Part shown: positions 21,561 through 32,435 of the stretch, piece after piece | Layout: every line of letters starts with the position of its first letter | How positions within the stretch are numbered: the stretch's first letter is position 1 | Assembly (NCBI GenBank): GCA_037893245.1 | Contig: JBAIAA010000872.1 | Location: 234,795-298,794 of the forward strand | Length of the DNA stretch: 64,000 bases | DNA from: Crossaster papposus | Lineage: Eukaryota > Echinodermata > Asteroidea > Velatida > Solasteridae | Direction: 5' to 3' | Program-made: the position numbers and the translations under genes | Notes under the pieces: generated by a model | The model's database searches: none | What the model was told of the DNA's origin: nothing | Seen by the model: only the letters and a program-made list of their open reading frames with translations

Positions 21561-21928
21561 ATTCTTTCTGACGGTTGCTAGTTTTATTTGCTTTAACTCG
21601 TTTGTTCACTTGTATGATTCCCCTCCCCCTAAAATATTGGTGAACGGTTAGTTCTCCCTACAAATTTAATCCCATGTAGTTATGCCGCTGTTTCCTCCAC
21701 GGTCCATTGTGGTCCAATATAGAAACTTTATATTTTGTATGGCAACATTTACCGAAGTCAGTACGAACCCGGTATCACATTTTACTTTTTGATATGTCTG
21801 TAAACTTCACACTTTGGTAGGTCTTTGAACATATCTTCGGCCATTGTGTATCTACAGAAAAAAAGGTAAACAGTCAATATCTTTTAAAAATGAGACGAAA
21901 TGCTATTAATAGTAAAAGATAAATCTCC

Positions 21929-21989
21929 CCCCCCCCCCCCCACCCCCCCCCCCCCCCACCAAAAAAAAAAAAAAAAAAAAAAAAAAAAA
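21929..21989. repeat. Poly-C/poly-A tract (U2)
   Basis: An expanded version of the tract at 4364; long C run interrupted by single A residues, then a long A run. Confidence 0.9.
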
Positions 21990-22470
21990 GCGTACTGCGG
22001 TACTGTAATCTAAAAAGTTACATATGACATTTCAAATAAACCTAATGTTTGGCACTTTACAATTTGTTTACAAACAAAACATAACATCTTAAACTTTCCT
22101 AGAGTTATTTCATGCACCCAATTAAACTCGTGCTGTACACACGAAAAATATATTTCCCTTACTCGTGGATTGTCAAAAGAGGGCGCTGTTTTTCTCTCGA
22201 CCGCTAGTTTTCTAATAAACAGGTTGGCACAAAATGATTAATTTTCAGACTCAAAGTGATCATGCGGGATTTTTGCGCTATTTTTTCTTTACTAACGAGG
22301 AGTCACTCTATCGGTTTATGCAGACAAATTTACCAAAGACCAGGCCCATGGTGGCCTGTTGAAAAAACGTGTAACATTTTGGTTTTGTATATTTTTAACT
22401 TAAATTCGCAAAATACGTTTGTTGTTGACCATTGTATTCCCGGAATCTCAGGAATTCTGTTTAGGTTTCA

Positions 22471-22495
22471 AGGGGGGGGGGGGGGGGGGGGGGGG
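22471..22495. repeat. Poly-G run
   Basis: An uninterrupted G run in a repeat-like segment that recurs in U3 at 63015, where it is only about six G long. Such runs can form G-quadruplexes. Confidence 0.9.
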
Positions 22496-22559
22496 TGTTA
22501 GGTAACAATAGTGTGGAGTGTGTATAGGGTATAGGGATAGGAGGGGGGGTACCCCTCTG

Positions 22560-22712
22560 CCACATTTCGTGCTGGGTATAGTCTCATATCTTGCTTAATA
22601 ATATGCATGGCCAATCACGACAAACGTTAACGATAGTCGGATTCGAACCACAGACTTTTCGATTCATACCCCTCTTCTCTTTCAACTATAATATTGGCGA
22701 GTTGGTCAAAAA
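22560..22712 (-). mobile_element. tRNA-derived SINE-like element (U2)
   Basis: On the minus strand a box-A-like TAGTTGAAAGAG is followed by a near-consensus box B, GGTTCGAATCC, and then a unique tail reaching CCCAGCACGAAATG. This order and spacing are those of a tRNA-related RNA polymerase III promoter. No folded tRNA cloverleaf is evident, so a SINE fits better than a tRNA gene. U3 has the same element (63300-63475). Confidence 0.6.
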
Positions 22713-24310
22713 AGAAGCCGTTCTTTATAATTCTTTATAGTTCAATAATATAAAGAATAGTATGAGTTGCTTATTGCTCTTTCTCACGAATTTACGATCA
22801 CGCACCACCAAGCTCCTGAACAAAATATTGCTAACCGCTACACCGATTAGTATTAAGTGTCTTCCTAAAATTTGCCCCCCAAAAGAAAAAGGGCCGTCAA
22901 ATTACCTAAAATTAGATTTATTTTATACTGCCTTTCAGTTTTAAAATTCAAGATGTTTCGAAATCTGTTTATGTTGTTTTGTAATAATATGCCAACATAA
23001 ACCAACGACGATGTTATGCCACACGAGATGGTATTATTTACGCATGTATGCCTGTCTCTTTACGCGGACAATAGGCCTATAGAGAGTTGATTTATCCTTC
23101 GCCAAATAACAAGGTTGTCGGTGGATCGTAAACTATGAATAATGGGTTCTTATTAAACTTACGCGCTAGACGGAGAAAGCAATATCTGCGCTGCGCAGCC
23201 TTTAAATCGGTGAATGAACTTAAAAAAAACGTGCGTGCACGGTTACCCTAGTAACGTTTACAGTAATTATCAGTACTTGAACAAAAAGCAACCATGTTTG
23301 TGTTGAAACCATTGCTTCAGTTATTTCAGACAATTAATCCTAATAGGAATTGCAGTCTTTAAAGTCAGTTTAGGGCAAATGAGAATGCAGTGGGATTCTA
23401 ATTGACATGTCTGTCGTCGCTTTCTCTAGAGAATGAGTCATTGTGGATATGAGCTGTTGAAACAAGCACTAGCATTTCCGTTAGGGAAATTCGCTTCAAT
23501 ATGAGCAGATCATAAAGCAAGTCTTCAATTTCCATGAAAGGTTAGCTATACAGCAAAAAGTGAATACAAAACCAAAATGTCTTACAAAGCTAAATCGAAG
23601 TGACTCTAACTAAAAGTTGACCGTAAAGGTATTATTAAACTCCTTAGAAATGACACGAATTCACAATGATTCCCCTTTGCATGTTTTTGTCATGCTATAA
23701 GTTATCTAAACAGCGCAAGATATAAACAGTTGCAAAATATGTTGTCTGTATCGTCTGATTAATTCAGTTACTAACACCCTAAATAAATGTTTAAAATAGT
23801 AAATGTTTATTTCGAAATGATTACATGTTAATTTAATGTAAACCATACGATTCTAATACACAACCAATATTTACAAGTATAATGCTGTTTTTGCTTTACA
23901 ATAGAGCAATATTTAACGTTTAACCAGAGCCAGTTACTCGATCGACTCGAGTCCGAACTTTTGGAAAGTCACTGCAGCAGGCAGATGACTTGATTCATCA
24001 CCAGAAGACTCAACTTGACTTGAGCAAAAGCTAATAACACTAGAGCCTCACAAATAAAATCCAAACGTTGCAGACAATTATTATATTGGCAACAATTTAC
24101 AGGGTGCAAAATGCATGTTCGCGTCACTTCGCAAATACAGTACGGCAAACATGCAGTACACGAATACACCTTGTCACGGACTCCAACCTTGTGGTTCTGT
24201 TGCACACAAAATACTATCTCGAAACTGGACTTAAAACACGTTTTTCAATTCGAGGTTTCATCAATGCTTTCGTGTGATTGGTTCAAAAATACAAATAAAT
24301 GACATTGTTT
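22713..24310. other. Unit body, no supported gene
   Basis: AT-rich. 22985-23420 matches U3 63515-64000, and 23490-24310 matches U1 7210-8165. No exons are recognised. Confidence 0.45.
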
Positions 24311-24313
24311 TTG

Positions 24314-24319
24314 TTTATT
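24314..24319 (-). promoter_or_regulatory. Candidate polyadenylation signal, U2 F5/8C gene
   Basis: AATAAA on the minus strand at the far side of the minisatellite, in the position matching 8169-8174 in U1. Confidence 0.5.
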
Positions 24320-24324
24320 CTTGA

Positions 24325-24775
24325 CTCAATTTGACTTGACTATACACTGTGACATGACTCGACTCGACGTTGTGTATACATGTGACACGACTACGACTGT
24401 GGTACGACACAACTCGACTCGAATATGCACTGTGGCACGACAGGACTCGACTCAACTATACACCGTGACACGACAGGACTCGACTATACACTCCGGCACG
24501 ACATGACTCGAATCGTTAATACATTAAGACACGACTCGACCCGACTCGACTCGACTTGACTCGACTTCGAGTATACATGTGACACGACTCGACTCGACTA
24601 TACACTGTGGCATGACACAACTTGACTCGACTATGCACTGTGGCACGACACGACTCTACACTGTGACACGACGGGACTCGACTATACACTGTGGCACGAC
24701 GCGTTAATACACGACTCGACTCGACTCGACTCGACTCGACTATGCACTGTGGCACTTTTTGTTTAAATGACTCGA
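24325..24775. repeat. Minisatellite in the presumed 3' UTR (U2)
   Basis: Homologous to 8183-8615: units of about 30 bp with CACTGTGGCACGACACGACT and (ACTCG)n runs. Unit order and number differ from U1, so the arrays have turned over since duplication. Confidence 0.85.
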
Positions 24776-24800
24776 ATCGACATTGTAAGTAGTCTGACTA

Positions 24801-24935
24801 CTAGCAGCCAATCACTTCAAACCTCATGCTGCAGTGGTCGTACCATGCAGTGGGGTAAATGCGCAGGATATTGGTGCGCAAAGCAGACGGAAATCGAGTA
24901 GTTACCAGGGTGTTCCTGTCCTTGTTACCAGGGAA
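24801..24935 (-). CDS. F5/8C-domain gene, U2 copy, last exon
   Basis: Acceptor TTTACAG at 24936, then FPGNKDRNTLVTTRF, NILRIYPTAWYDHCSMRF and EVIGC followed by TAG. Same role as the U1 exon 8634-8771 but one residue shorter at the C-terminus. The final Cys should close the domain disulfide with the Cys in exon 28061-28189. The frame is intact. Confidence 0.85.
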   Translation of the reverse strand, partial: FPGNKDRNTLVTTRFPSALRTNILRIYPTAWYDHCSMRFEVIGC

Positions 24936-25068
24936 CTGTAAACAAAAAAAATACAAGAATGATGTGTATGTTGAAAAAGGTTTAAATTTAGATATGTAGT
25001 AGTTAGTATACGTAATGGCGTAGAATAGTGACCATAAGTCTGTTGCCATATTCCAGTTTTAAACCTAC

Positions 25069-25283
25069 ATGTATTGGTGTGCCGTCTGCATTAGTCACGT
25101 GGTGCCAGGAATGACTGTCATCACTGTACGCAGCCACTTGGTACTCCGTCACAAATTGGTTTGCTTTTAAATCTCCGCGCCCCTGGGTAATCAAACCAGT
25201 GATGGTGACTGCACCATGGAAGTCAACCTGTATCCATGGACTGGTATCAGTGGCTCCAGCGCTACACCATGCTGCAGCGTACC
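25069..25283 (-). CDS. F5/8C-domain gene, U2 copy, middle exon
   Basis: Acceptor TTAACAG at 25284-25285, then GYAAAWCSAGATDTSPWIQ, VDFHGAVTITGLITQGRGD and NQFVTEYQVAAYSDDSHSW through TPIH. It is 215 nt against 206 in U1, all extra bases being whole codons (one near SAGA, two near LKANQ). The donor reads CAT|GTAGGT where U1 has CAG|GTAGGT, so the last exon base departs from consensus and may weaken splicing; the codon changes from Gln to His. Phases 2-nt/0 match U1. Confidence 0.85.
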
Positions 25284-25604
25284 CTGTTAAACATGAACAA
25301 CTTTGCATAATGTTTACGCTTAAAGTTCTTTTTTTCCCCACTTTTTAAATTGTTTTTGAGTATGATGTTCTGATTTGTTTGGCATTGAAGCAATAATTTC
25401 TACATACAAAATATACATGTATTTCGTTTATTTAAAGCACAGATTGAAGCTATACTAATTCAATAACTGCATTGGAAACAAAAAACCTTGATATTTTGTG
25501 TTCACTGTCTCATATGATCCATCTGTGACGAGAAGCTCATGTGTGTCAGAATTAGCCCCTAAATTCACAGACGCACGTAACCACATAAATCTGATCTTTA
25601 AACG

Positions 25605-26241
25605 TTTCTTCTTCCGTAATACTTTCAGAGTTAACAAAAGCGTTTACATTCTGTTTGCACGTTGAAACATTAATTGTTTAACTAGTGCAAGACCCTTGTG
25701 GGAATCCAAAATCATGTACGTTTGTCAAACGCCGGCTCCAGTGCGGAAATCGACCCAGCTGCATTTTGTAAACTACGCATGCGTTAGACCAGAACGCCCA
25801 CGAAGCCGGGATTTTAAAAAGAGACACAAGGTTAACGTGGTTGCGCGCGCGCGGGCGCCGTAATAACACAAGGGTCTTGGGCAAGACTACGGCGCGAGTG
25901 GATGAAAGAGGGGAAACATTTGGTATCGAGGGGCTTGCCATCAAAATTGTGACGTCATGTTGACCTCGAGAATAAATATGTAGTGTTTTGGCCGTGGGAA
26001 TATTCAAAGTGAAGGGATTTTTCTTCAATTCAACTATACCCGTACCCCCCGCAAAAAAACAAAAAAAAACCACCCCAAAAAAACCTGTTGTTTAATACAT
26101 TGCCCTTGTTATGTCTTCCCTCTGCTCTACTGTGTTACCCAGTACCCCTGATAGGCCCAACGATTCTTCTTCCGTAATACTTTCAGAGTTAACAAAAGCG
26201 TTTACATTCGGTTTGCACGTTCAAATATTAATTGTTTGAAC
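25605..26241. repeat. Direct repeats flanking an intronic insert
   Basis: About 75 bp at 25605-25680 recurs at 26163-26241. U1 has it once (10009-10080). The intervening block includes arms CAAGACCCTTGTG (25687) and CACAAGGGTCTTG (25867), a foldback of about 200 bp. Insertion followed by local duplication would explain it. Confidence 0.6.
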
Positions 26242-26789
26242 TTATAGTTAGCAATGTTGGCCAATAACAGTTTAAAGGGATCGTATACGTTTGGTAATTA
26301 CTCCAAAAATTAATGGCAATAATTCTAAGAAGTACAGCAGCTTTGGATAGTATAATGCATTTTTAGAAACTTTTCACTTCGAAGTAGTGCGGTTATTAAA
26401 AAAGATATCACTTTTTATCCCAAAAAATTTGAATTTGAGAAGCATTACTGCAGTGACGTTTCTCAGATTGTGTATTCCAATGCAGATTATTCTTCCTGCG
26501 TGGACATAACCACTTTAAAGTGAATAACGTTAACACAGGGTTAGAGGGATATACCCAGCACAATATAAGATCGAGGGACTCCCCCCTTAGTCCCCCATAC
26601 CCATACACTCTCTAAACTATTGTTACCTAAAGCCCCCCACGCCCTTCTAAAATACAATTAAAAAATAAATAAATAAATAAAAAATAAATAAAAATAAAAC
26701 AAAACCTCAACAGAATTCCTGAATAAAAATCATCCCGCTAAAAAAGAGGGTTCCCTCCTCCGTATCTTGCTTTATAATGTAGATGGAGG

Positions 26790-27930
26790 TTGGTGATGTT
26801 AATTGAACCGTGGTTCATTGAACAATGTTAAGGCAGCGTTTACAGAACGTCAGTGTGGTTGGTTGAACCATGAAGGAAGGAAAACGGACCGTGGTTCACA
26901 GAACAACGTAAAGAATGTTAGAGAGGCATGGATCTCTGAACTACGTCGTTTGGAAAGGTTAGCGAGGTTGGTTAAATGTTTTTTGACTGAACGTTGCTAC
27001 AGAATAGTTAATTTAAACAAAAATATGATGACCTCTTCATAACCTCGTCTTAATTTAACAGGCTACTTTAATGTTTCAAAGTATCGTCATTGGAGGCTCA
27101 AAGGAGGCAGAATGATTGCCTAGGTCGTTCAAAGGTCGTTCGTGGTCGCCTTAAATTATTGAACATGTTTAAAACATTCGCACAAAGGTCGCCGAGGAAT
27201 TGGTTGCTCAAAGGTGGCCCAGGGGAGGCAGAAGGGAGGTTCAAGCATTGTCGTGATTGCAGAGCGGAGGCACAGTGGTCGCCCATTGGCCGCGCTAGTA
27301 GATCGCCATGAAAATGGCCTAAACGTGCATTTTGGGTGGTTCAAGGGAGGTACAAGTGTCGCTGTAGCAGGATTTTCTTGGTTTAGGCGACCACTGAGCG
27401 TCCTGGCATAGCTCGAAAAATGATCGGACGAACTTCGTTGCTTTTGCGAGACATGCGTGAGACATTCTCCAAACTGTCGGAATCTGTTTGGGGTTTCACG
27501 AAGATTTCGCGAACATCACGCACGTCGTGAGTAGGTCGTGCGCATTATGACGAAACCTTTTAGACATTTTCGAGGGCAAATCACGAGCAAATCACGACTC
27601 GGAATGCTGGAAATGTCCGAACTTTTTTGAAATTCACGCCAAACTAAAAACGACTTCCGCAAACAACTGACGACCCTTCCGAACCCCGCGCATGTTTTGC
27701 GAACGTTTGAAACATACGAATGTTGGACTTTGCAATTTTTTTCGGCATTCGCATCCTTCGCGAATCGTTCGCTTGCATCGTGAAAACCCAACCTAAGCGC
27801 GACGTCTGAACTCACGACCTTACTCACGGCCACGACTCAATAACTCGCGACAACGACTTATTTATCTTGCGGCCGCAAGTTATTACTCGCGGCCTAGAGC
27901 TATTAGGTTGCGGCCGTGAGTAGGTAACGT
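26790..27930. repeat. GC-richer low-order repetitive block
   Basis: The first half is rich in GGTTCAAAGGA/CAAAGGTCG-like words. The second half is rich in CGTGAGTAGGTCGTG, ACTCACGACC and GCGGCCGTGAGTAGG in both orientations. This motif-array style resembles the Harbinger-type elements elsewhere in the window. U1 lacks the block. No terminal inverted repeat pair was confirmed. Confidence 0.45.
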
Positions 27931-28060
27931 TTTCTTGGATACCATCTAAAACTTTTCAGATCTTGCTAACACTTTGTTCTTGTTCTTCAATTTAATTATA
28001 AGGTCTCTAGTTAGGTGGTATTCTGTGACGTTAATATTAAGATGAATACAAAAGAAATAC

Positions 28061-28189
28061 CTTGAATATTAAGTCTAGCCCTTGGCGGGCCGAGCCTAGC
28101 ATCGTTTTTCCAATACGACGAAGCTGTGATGCTTTTATCGGGGATGCGATTATCTTCCATTCCGAGTGGTTGGGAGCACGGAGAGGTTC
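28061..28189 (-). CDS. F5/8C-domain gene, U2 copy, first domain exon
   Basis: Acceptor CCACTGCAG|GAACC and donor CAAG|GTATTT on the minus strand. The translation TSPCSQPLGMEDNRIPDKSI, TASSYWKNDARLGPPRARLN and IQ starts an F5/8C domain in the canonical way. The exon is phase 1 at both ends. The start phase agrees with the donor of exon 28783-28992 and the end phase with exon 25069-25283, so three junctions read through without a stop. Confidence 0.87.
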
Positions 28190-28782
28190 CTGCAGTGGCG
28201 CAAACAGGGGCAAAATCACTGTATTGCACATCAATTATACAGAAATAGAATAATAATAATACGATCGGTAGGGCGCACGCACACGCATTCCTGCCAGGAG
28301 GGTGCCATAAGAAAGATATGCCAAACGTGACGTGCGATCGCGACGCAGTTTACGCATCGTGAACGTGCATCGTGAATTACGATTCCAAGCCGATGAACCT
28401 TGTCATCCTATTTTCAGAGATTTTCACAAAAGCCTAATTTTCGATTGGTTATTAGCTGCGAAATCTGGCAGGAATTGTTTCTGCCTGGGCTTGGCTTAAA
28501 TGGTGATTCGACGTTAGCTTGTCTAATCACGTTTTAACGGATGTAGCGCACACCATCCTGGAGTAGTCGTTAGAATTGCCTGACTAGTTGGCCATTGCAA
28601 AGTTAAAAACAGAGGAGGGGTGGGATCTCATTATACGCAAGCGGGTTGCTGGCGGTGGTCCCCCGTTGTTTATATTGTTTGTTTGTTTTTTTAGAAATGC
28701 ACCCGTTTGCCGGGGAGGTGGGGGAGGGGGGGGGGGGGGGGGGGGGGGGGAGGGGGGGGGGGGGGGGGGGTAGTGTACCCAC
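28190..28782 (-). other. Intron between the unknown exon and the F5/8C domain (U2)
   Basis: Contains sequence matching U1 12490-13021 and a G run (28711-28770), which is a C run in the sense of the gene and begins within ten bases of the donor of exon 28783-28992. Confidence 0.6.
28711..28770. repeat. Poly-G tract
   Basis: About 50 bases almost entirely G, broken by single A residues. U1 has only ordinary sequence at the matching place (13030), which marks the breakpoint of homology between the two units. Confidence 0.9.
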
Positions 28783-28992
28783 CGGTGCAGTTCAGCCATT
28801 GACGTATCTCCTCAGAACAGCTGCTGATCAGAAAGGTGTCATAATACGTCACCTTGTAAGGTCTGTACAGTACAAAGGTGCTGAAGCCACCCATTCCGAT
28901 CGCCGTGCACTCACACGGGTCTTCGGCTTGAATCAGCCAGCGGTAGCGGCTCGTCTCTAGGTCGAGCTCCTGGTTCATGGTGCACGGCATTG
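28783..28992 (-). CDS. Upstream exon of the U2 F5/8C gene, unknown Cys-containing module
   Basis: Acceptor candidate CCATTCCCAAG and donor ACCG|GTGGGT on the minus strand. The 210-nt exon is phase 1 at both ends, as for shuffled extracellular modules. The peptide contains MPCTMNQELDLETSRYRW, EDPCECTAIGMGGFSTF and YYDTFLISSCSEEIRQWLNC: five cysteines in about 70 residues and a predominantly polar composition. I do not recognise the family. The donor phase fits exon 28061-28189 exactly, giving NCTG-TSPCSQPLG across the junction. No copy is found in U1, where the matching region is replaced by other sequence. A real exon is likely; its function is unknown. Confidence 0.6.
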
Positions 28993-29165
28993 CTTGGGAA
29001 TGGACGGACGGACACATAAAATAACTTGTTTTTCATGCAGTCTGTATATAAATGCAGGTAACAAAAGACATATCGCGAGATATGCGTTGATCTATATTAT
29101 GTACGTGTTTTATTTAATTTGATAAATACGTTTTTTTAGTTATTACACCCCAACTTGGTTGCATT
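28993..29165. other. Flank upstream of the unknown exon
   Basis: AT-rich. The right part (29130 onward) rejoins homology with U1 13812. Further 5' exons of the gene were not found. Confidence 0.4.
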
Positions 29166-29719
29166 TTAAGGCGCTGTCGCACTGTTGCGTATGGCACCAG
29201 CGTATGAGTTGCGTATTAAAAATATAACTCATACGCAGGCCTACGCTGACATACAGTAGGGGTACGTTAGTGATAGGTTGTATACGTTACAAGCACGGTG
29301 GCATACGCTGATATACTCTGGGATACGCCGAGGCCGAACTATTTTTTTTAAGCATGCTTAAAAATTGTGTGCGTATGCCTGGGTATGGTTTATACGCTAA
29401 GCATACGCTAGGCATAGGCTATGCATACGCTGAATACGCCAGAGGTACGCCAGAGGTAGGTTACGCATAGGTCGAGTACGCTGGACATAAGTTGCCATAG
29501 GTTGGCATGGAGGTTTACCATACAGCTAGCGTATTGATAGCGCATTGATAGCGTATGAGTAACGTACTTATATCGTATGTCTGACGTATATCTGCAACGT
29601 ATATAGACATATTGGCGTATGCCTGACGATTGAGTAGCGTATTTAGCGTACAACTAGCGTATTATTGGCGTATGGCCAGCGTATATCCCAGCGTATTGCC
29701 AGCGTTTTGAGAAAGTATA

Positions 29720-29748
29720 TATAAGTATATATATATATATATATATTA
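29720..29748. repeat. (AT)n microsatellite inside the Harbinger element
   Basis: TATATA run at the inner edge of the left subterminal array. Confidence 0.85.
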
Positions 29749-30155
29749 TTGATAAACCATCATTAGCGCGACCGGTCCATAGAGACGCACGCAAAATTGT
29801 AGGTTTTTATTTGTAACCTAACCCGTTTTTACCTAGAGCTTTTGCCACAAAATTAAAAACCATTAGGAAATGTACCCAAATCTATCGACATATTCAATAC
29901 AATTAAAACAAATGAAATTTTATCGAGTACTTGGGCGCTCGGACGACCGGCAAACGGTCGTCCTAACGACGGTGGTCGTCGCAATACTGTAAAATTACTG
30001 CGAACGGTCGCTCTAAGCGCGCATAGTCAAAAATATATTTCTAGCTCTTCTTCAGTTCTTCTTTGACCTTAGACCAGAGAGGATGGAGCTAGCTCTTCTC
30101 CAGCACTAGCATGATCTGATCGATTTTGCAGTTCACCAGATCCAACAGAACATAA

Positions 30156-30296
30156 TCTGAAGAAGGAGGAGGAGAAGAAGAAGAAGTTTGGGTGAGACCA
30201 TCGATCGGCAGGCGACGGCAGTTTGACCTCCACGACAAGCTTTTGGTGGAGCTCCGAAACGAGGACCAAAGACCATTCAAGAACTTCATGCGGATT
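30156..30296 (+). pseudogene. PIF/Harbinger transposase, N-terminal fragment
   Basis: The frame after a TAA at 30153 reads an acidic run, then VWVRPSIGRRRQFDLHDKLL and VELRNEDQRPFKNFMRI. The WVRP...RR.QF..HD.LL.EL..ED...FKNFMR pattern is the conserved start of animal Harbinger transposases (WVHPW..RR...G.Y..L..EL...D...Y.NF.R). Similarity stops abruptly at 30296 and the DDE catalytic domain is absent. This fixes the superfamily independently of the target duplication. Confidence 0.7.
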
Positions 30297-30760
30297 AGAG
30301 GATTTGGCTGTGATGACTGTTGTTGTGATGATTCTTGTTGTAGTGACTGACAACACTGTTGTTGTAGTGACTGTTAATGTAGTCACTGTTGTGTCATCCT
30401 AGAGACTGTTTTTTGTTAAATGTTATTACTATGTACCATTATTATCATGTGTCGTTATTATTGAACTTTTTTTTTTGAAAACAAAAATTGGGTGTTTATC
30501 ATACTTTTTTAATTGAAATTTAATTTGACTACACTGTAAACTACACTACACTACTTTGACTTGATGTATAACCCGCTACTTTATCACAATAGTCACGACT
30601 TCTTTCCTTTTGGTGTTGGGAGTTCCCATCCTGAGAACCGAGATCAAGAGGAGAATCCAGGTAGCCACTAAGTCCTTAGATGTTGGACAGACCGGAAATG
30701 TTCGGGAAGCTGTCTGTAAGTCTGTGCCTGAACTAGGCTGGGTTGGACTGGGCTGGTTCC

Positions 30761-31557
30761 TCAGTACCTGGGCAGCAGAACCCAAGGCGGCAGACACTGT
30801 GGTGGTGGTGGGGTGCGCTGTTGCTGCTGCTTCTGCTGCTGAGTTTGCTGAGAAGGTTGCTGAGGAGAAGGCGTCATCTGATGAGGAGAAGGCGTCATCT
30901 GATGTAGAGAAGGATGTGGAGACATCAGCTGATGTGGATTATGTAAGGGTTGCTGGTGGTACTGCTCATTGTACTCCATAGATTGTGAACCTCACACTGA
31001 TGATGCTGGAGGCACGTTTCTCCATATGTGGGGAGCTGGCTGATACTGTTCGGAGGTTGGTGGTGCTGTACGAGCCAAAGGACGGTGCTGAACTGGGCCG
31101 CAGTTGGTGAGGTGCTTAAGAGTGGCGGGCTTGCTGGGTTTCTTGGATGGGGGAGCTCCCATGGCACTTGAAATTTTATCATCACTGTCCTCATCCATCA
31201 GGTCAGACAGCAACCTGTTGATGGTGGACCTTGTCTTCTTGTACTTGGCATTGGACATGGTCAGCCGGCTGTCTCGAACGTAGTTGGCAAAGGCTGTTCG
31301 GGCTGTGATGGGCTGCTTCTGGGCTTTGGAGAGGCCCTTGAGGATGGTGCGTGACTCAGCAACTCGCTTCTGTAGGGACTCAAGGAGGGCGCCGTCCGGT
31401 TCCTGATGTCACTTGCGTGAGGCTGAAGGGGGGATGAGGGGGTAGGGGTGAGCTCATCCAGGCCAATTTCCAGGTCAGCGCAGGCATGGATATCTTGCAA
31501 TGTGAAAATACCGCCGCTTATAGCCACTTGCCACGTGATAGGCGGCACGCTGGGCAT
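30761..31557 (-). pseudogene. Harbinger Myb/MADF-like accessory protein, C-terminal fragment
   Basis: From 31396 the minus-strand frame reads DGALLESLQKRVAESRTILK, then ARTAFANYVRDSRLTMSN and KKTRSTINRLLSDLMDE. This is the BESS-like C-terminal region of the DNA-binding partner encoded by Harbinger elements, which helps import and recruit the transposase. A Pro/Gln-rich tail follows after one in-frame TGA (30989-30991). Upstream (31397-31557) the frame changes, and the N-terminal Myb/MADF domain is missing. Frameshift, stop and truncation make it a pseudogene. Confidence 0.55.
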
Positions 31558-32435
31558 GCGCTGTGAATACGCTACTCATACGCTACTAATACGCTACCCA
31601 TACGCATAGTACGCTGGCCATACGCAGCCCATACTCTGGTTATACGCTGACATACGCTGGTCATACGCTGGTAGACGCTGACATTTGCTGACATTCGCTG
31701 GTCATACGCAGGCTATACGCTGGCCGTACGCTACTCATACGCTACAAATAGGTTCAATACGGTAAGTATACGCACAATTCTGTATTTTCAAGGGCTTGTT
31801 GTGCGTATGCAAAATATTGTTTTAATTTTAATACGCAAATCATACGCTGGTGCCATACGCAACAGTGTGACAGCGCCTTTAGGGCGTAACTACTTCGTTG
31901 TATTTCCAAATTTGTGGAATTAAGCATTTCGTTCGAAAATTCCCGAAAATGTTTTTTTTTAGATTGTTTACTTGGGCCTATCCTATGTTAAACCCATGGT
32001 TGAAAGGAATTCAACCTAATGTCTTAATTGTTTACCTCGGACACGACCGGAGTACGCATACTTTTGTTCGTGTCGTTATCTGGGCATGTATACGATGCAC
32101 GTCGTTTGTGTTCATAAACACAGTACCGATGCACAAATGGGGTCTCTTACACTTTCCGGCTAGACTAACGAATACACCCAAACAGTATAGGGGTCACAAA
32201 AGTGGATCCAAACAAAATGTGTAGATGCTTATATCCTACTTTTAAATGCTTATTCTGATTAAAATAATATCGCCTAATTAGGCGCTTCCAGGACACAGTG
32301 TCCCTGTAGGCCTAAGCTGTATTTGTGTATTCTTTAGGTTTATTTTAAAACATGTTTTACACATTAAATTAAATTAAATATTGTCCGAAAAAAAATTCGA
32401 CACGCTTTTACCAAACCAAAACAATTAGTCATTTA

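Larger units (their letters stand above)
25284..28060 (-). other. Intron of the U2 F5/8C gene
   Basis: A 2.8-kb intron. It contains a direct repeat pair (25605-25680 and 26163-26241, both reading CTTCTTCCGTAATACTTTCA), a foldback (25683-25887), SINE-tail-like sequence (26540-26770) and a GC-richer repetitive block (26790-27930). No exon is supported. Confidence 0.6.
29169..31878. mobile_element. Internally deleted PIF/Harbinger transposon, 2710 bp
   Basis: Terminal inverted repeats AGGCGCTGTCGCACTGTTGCG (left) and its near-complement ending AGTGTGACAGCGCCT (right) are flanked by TTA duplications, and the U1 paralogue (13845-13847) is the empty site. Subterminal regions (29190-29710 and 31560-31850) are arrays of degenerate TACGCT/AGCGTA words, such as CATACGCTGG and GCGTATGAGT. 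The middle holds remnants of the two genes expected of this superfamily: the N-terminal transposase region on the plus strand and the C-terminal region of a Myb/MADF-like accessory protein on the minus strand. It cannot supply its own transposase. Confidence 0.85.

Noticed and set aside
22630..22660. tRNA gene suggested by box B GGTTCGAATCC
   Set aside because: No acceptor stem or anticodon arm can be paired; it fits a SINE promoter better.
28584..28799. Proline- and glycine-rich frames across the poly-G tract
   Set aside because: Homopolymer translation, not a protein.
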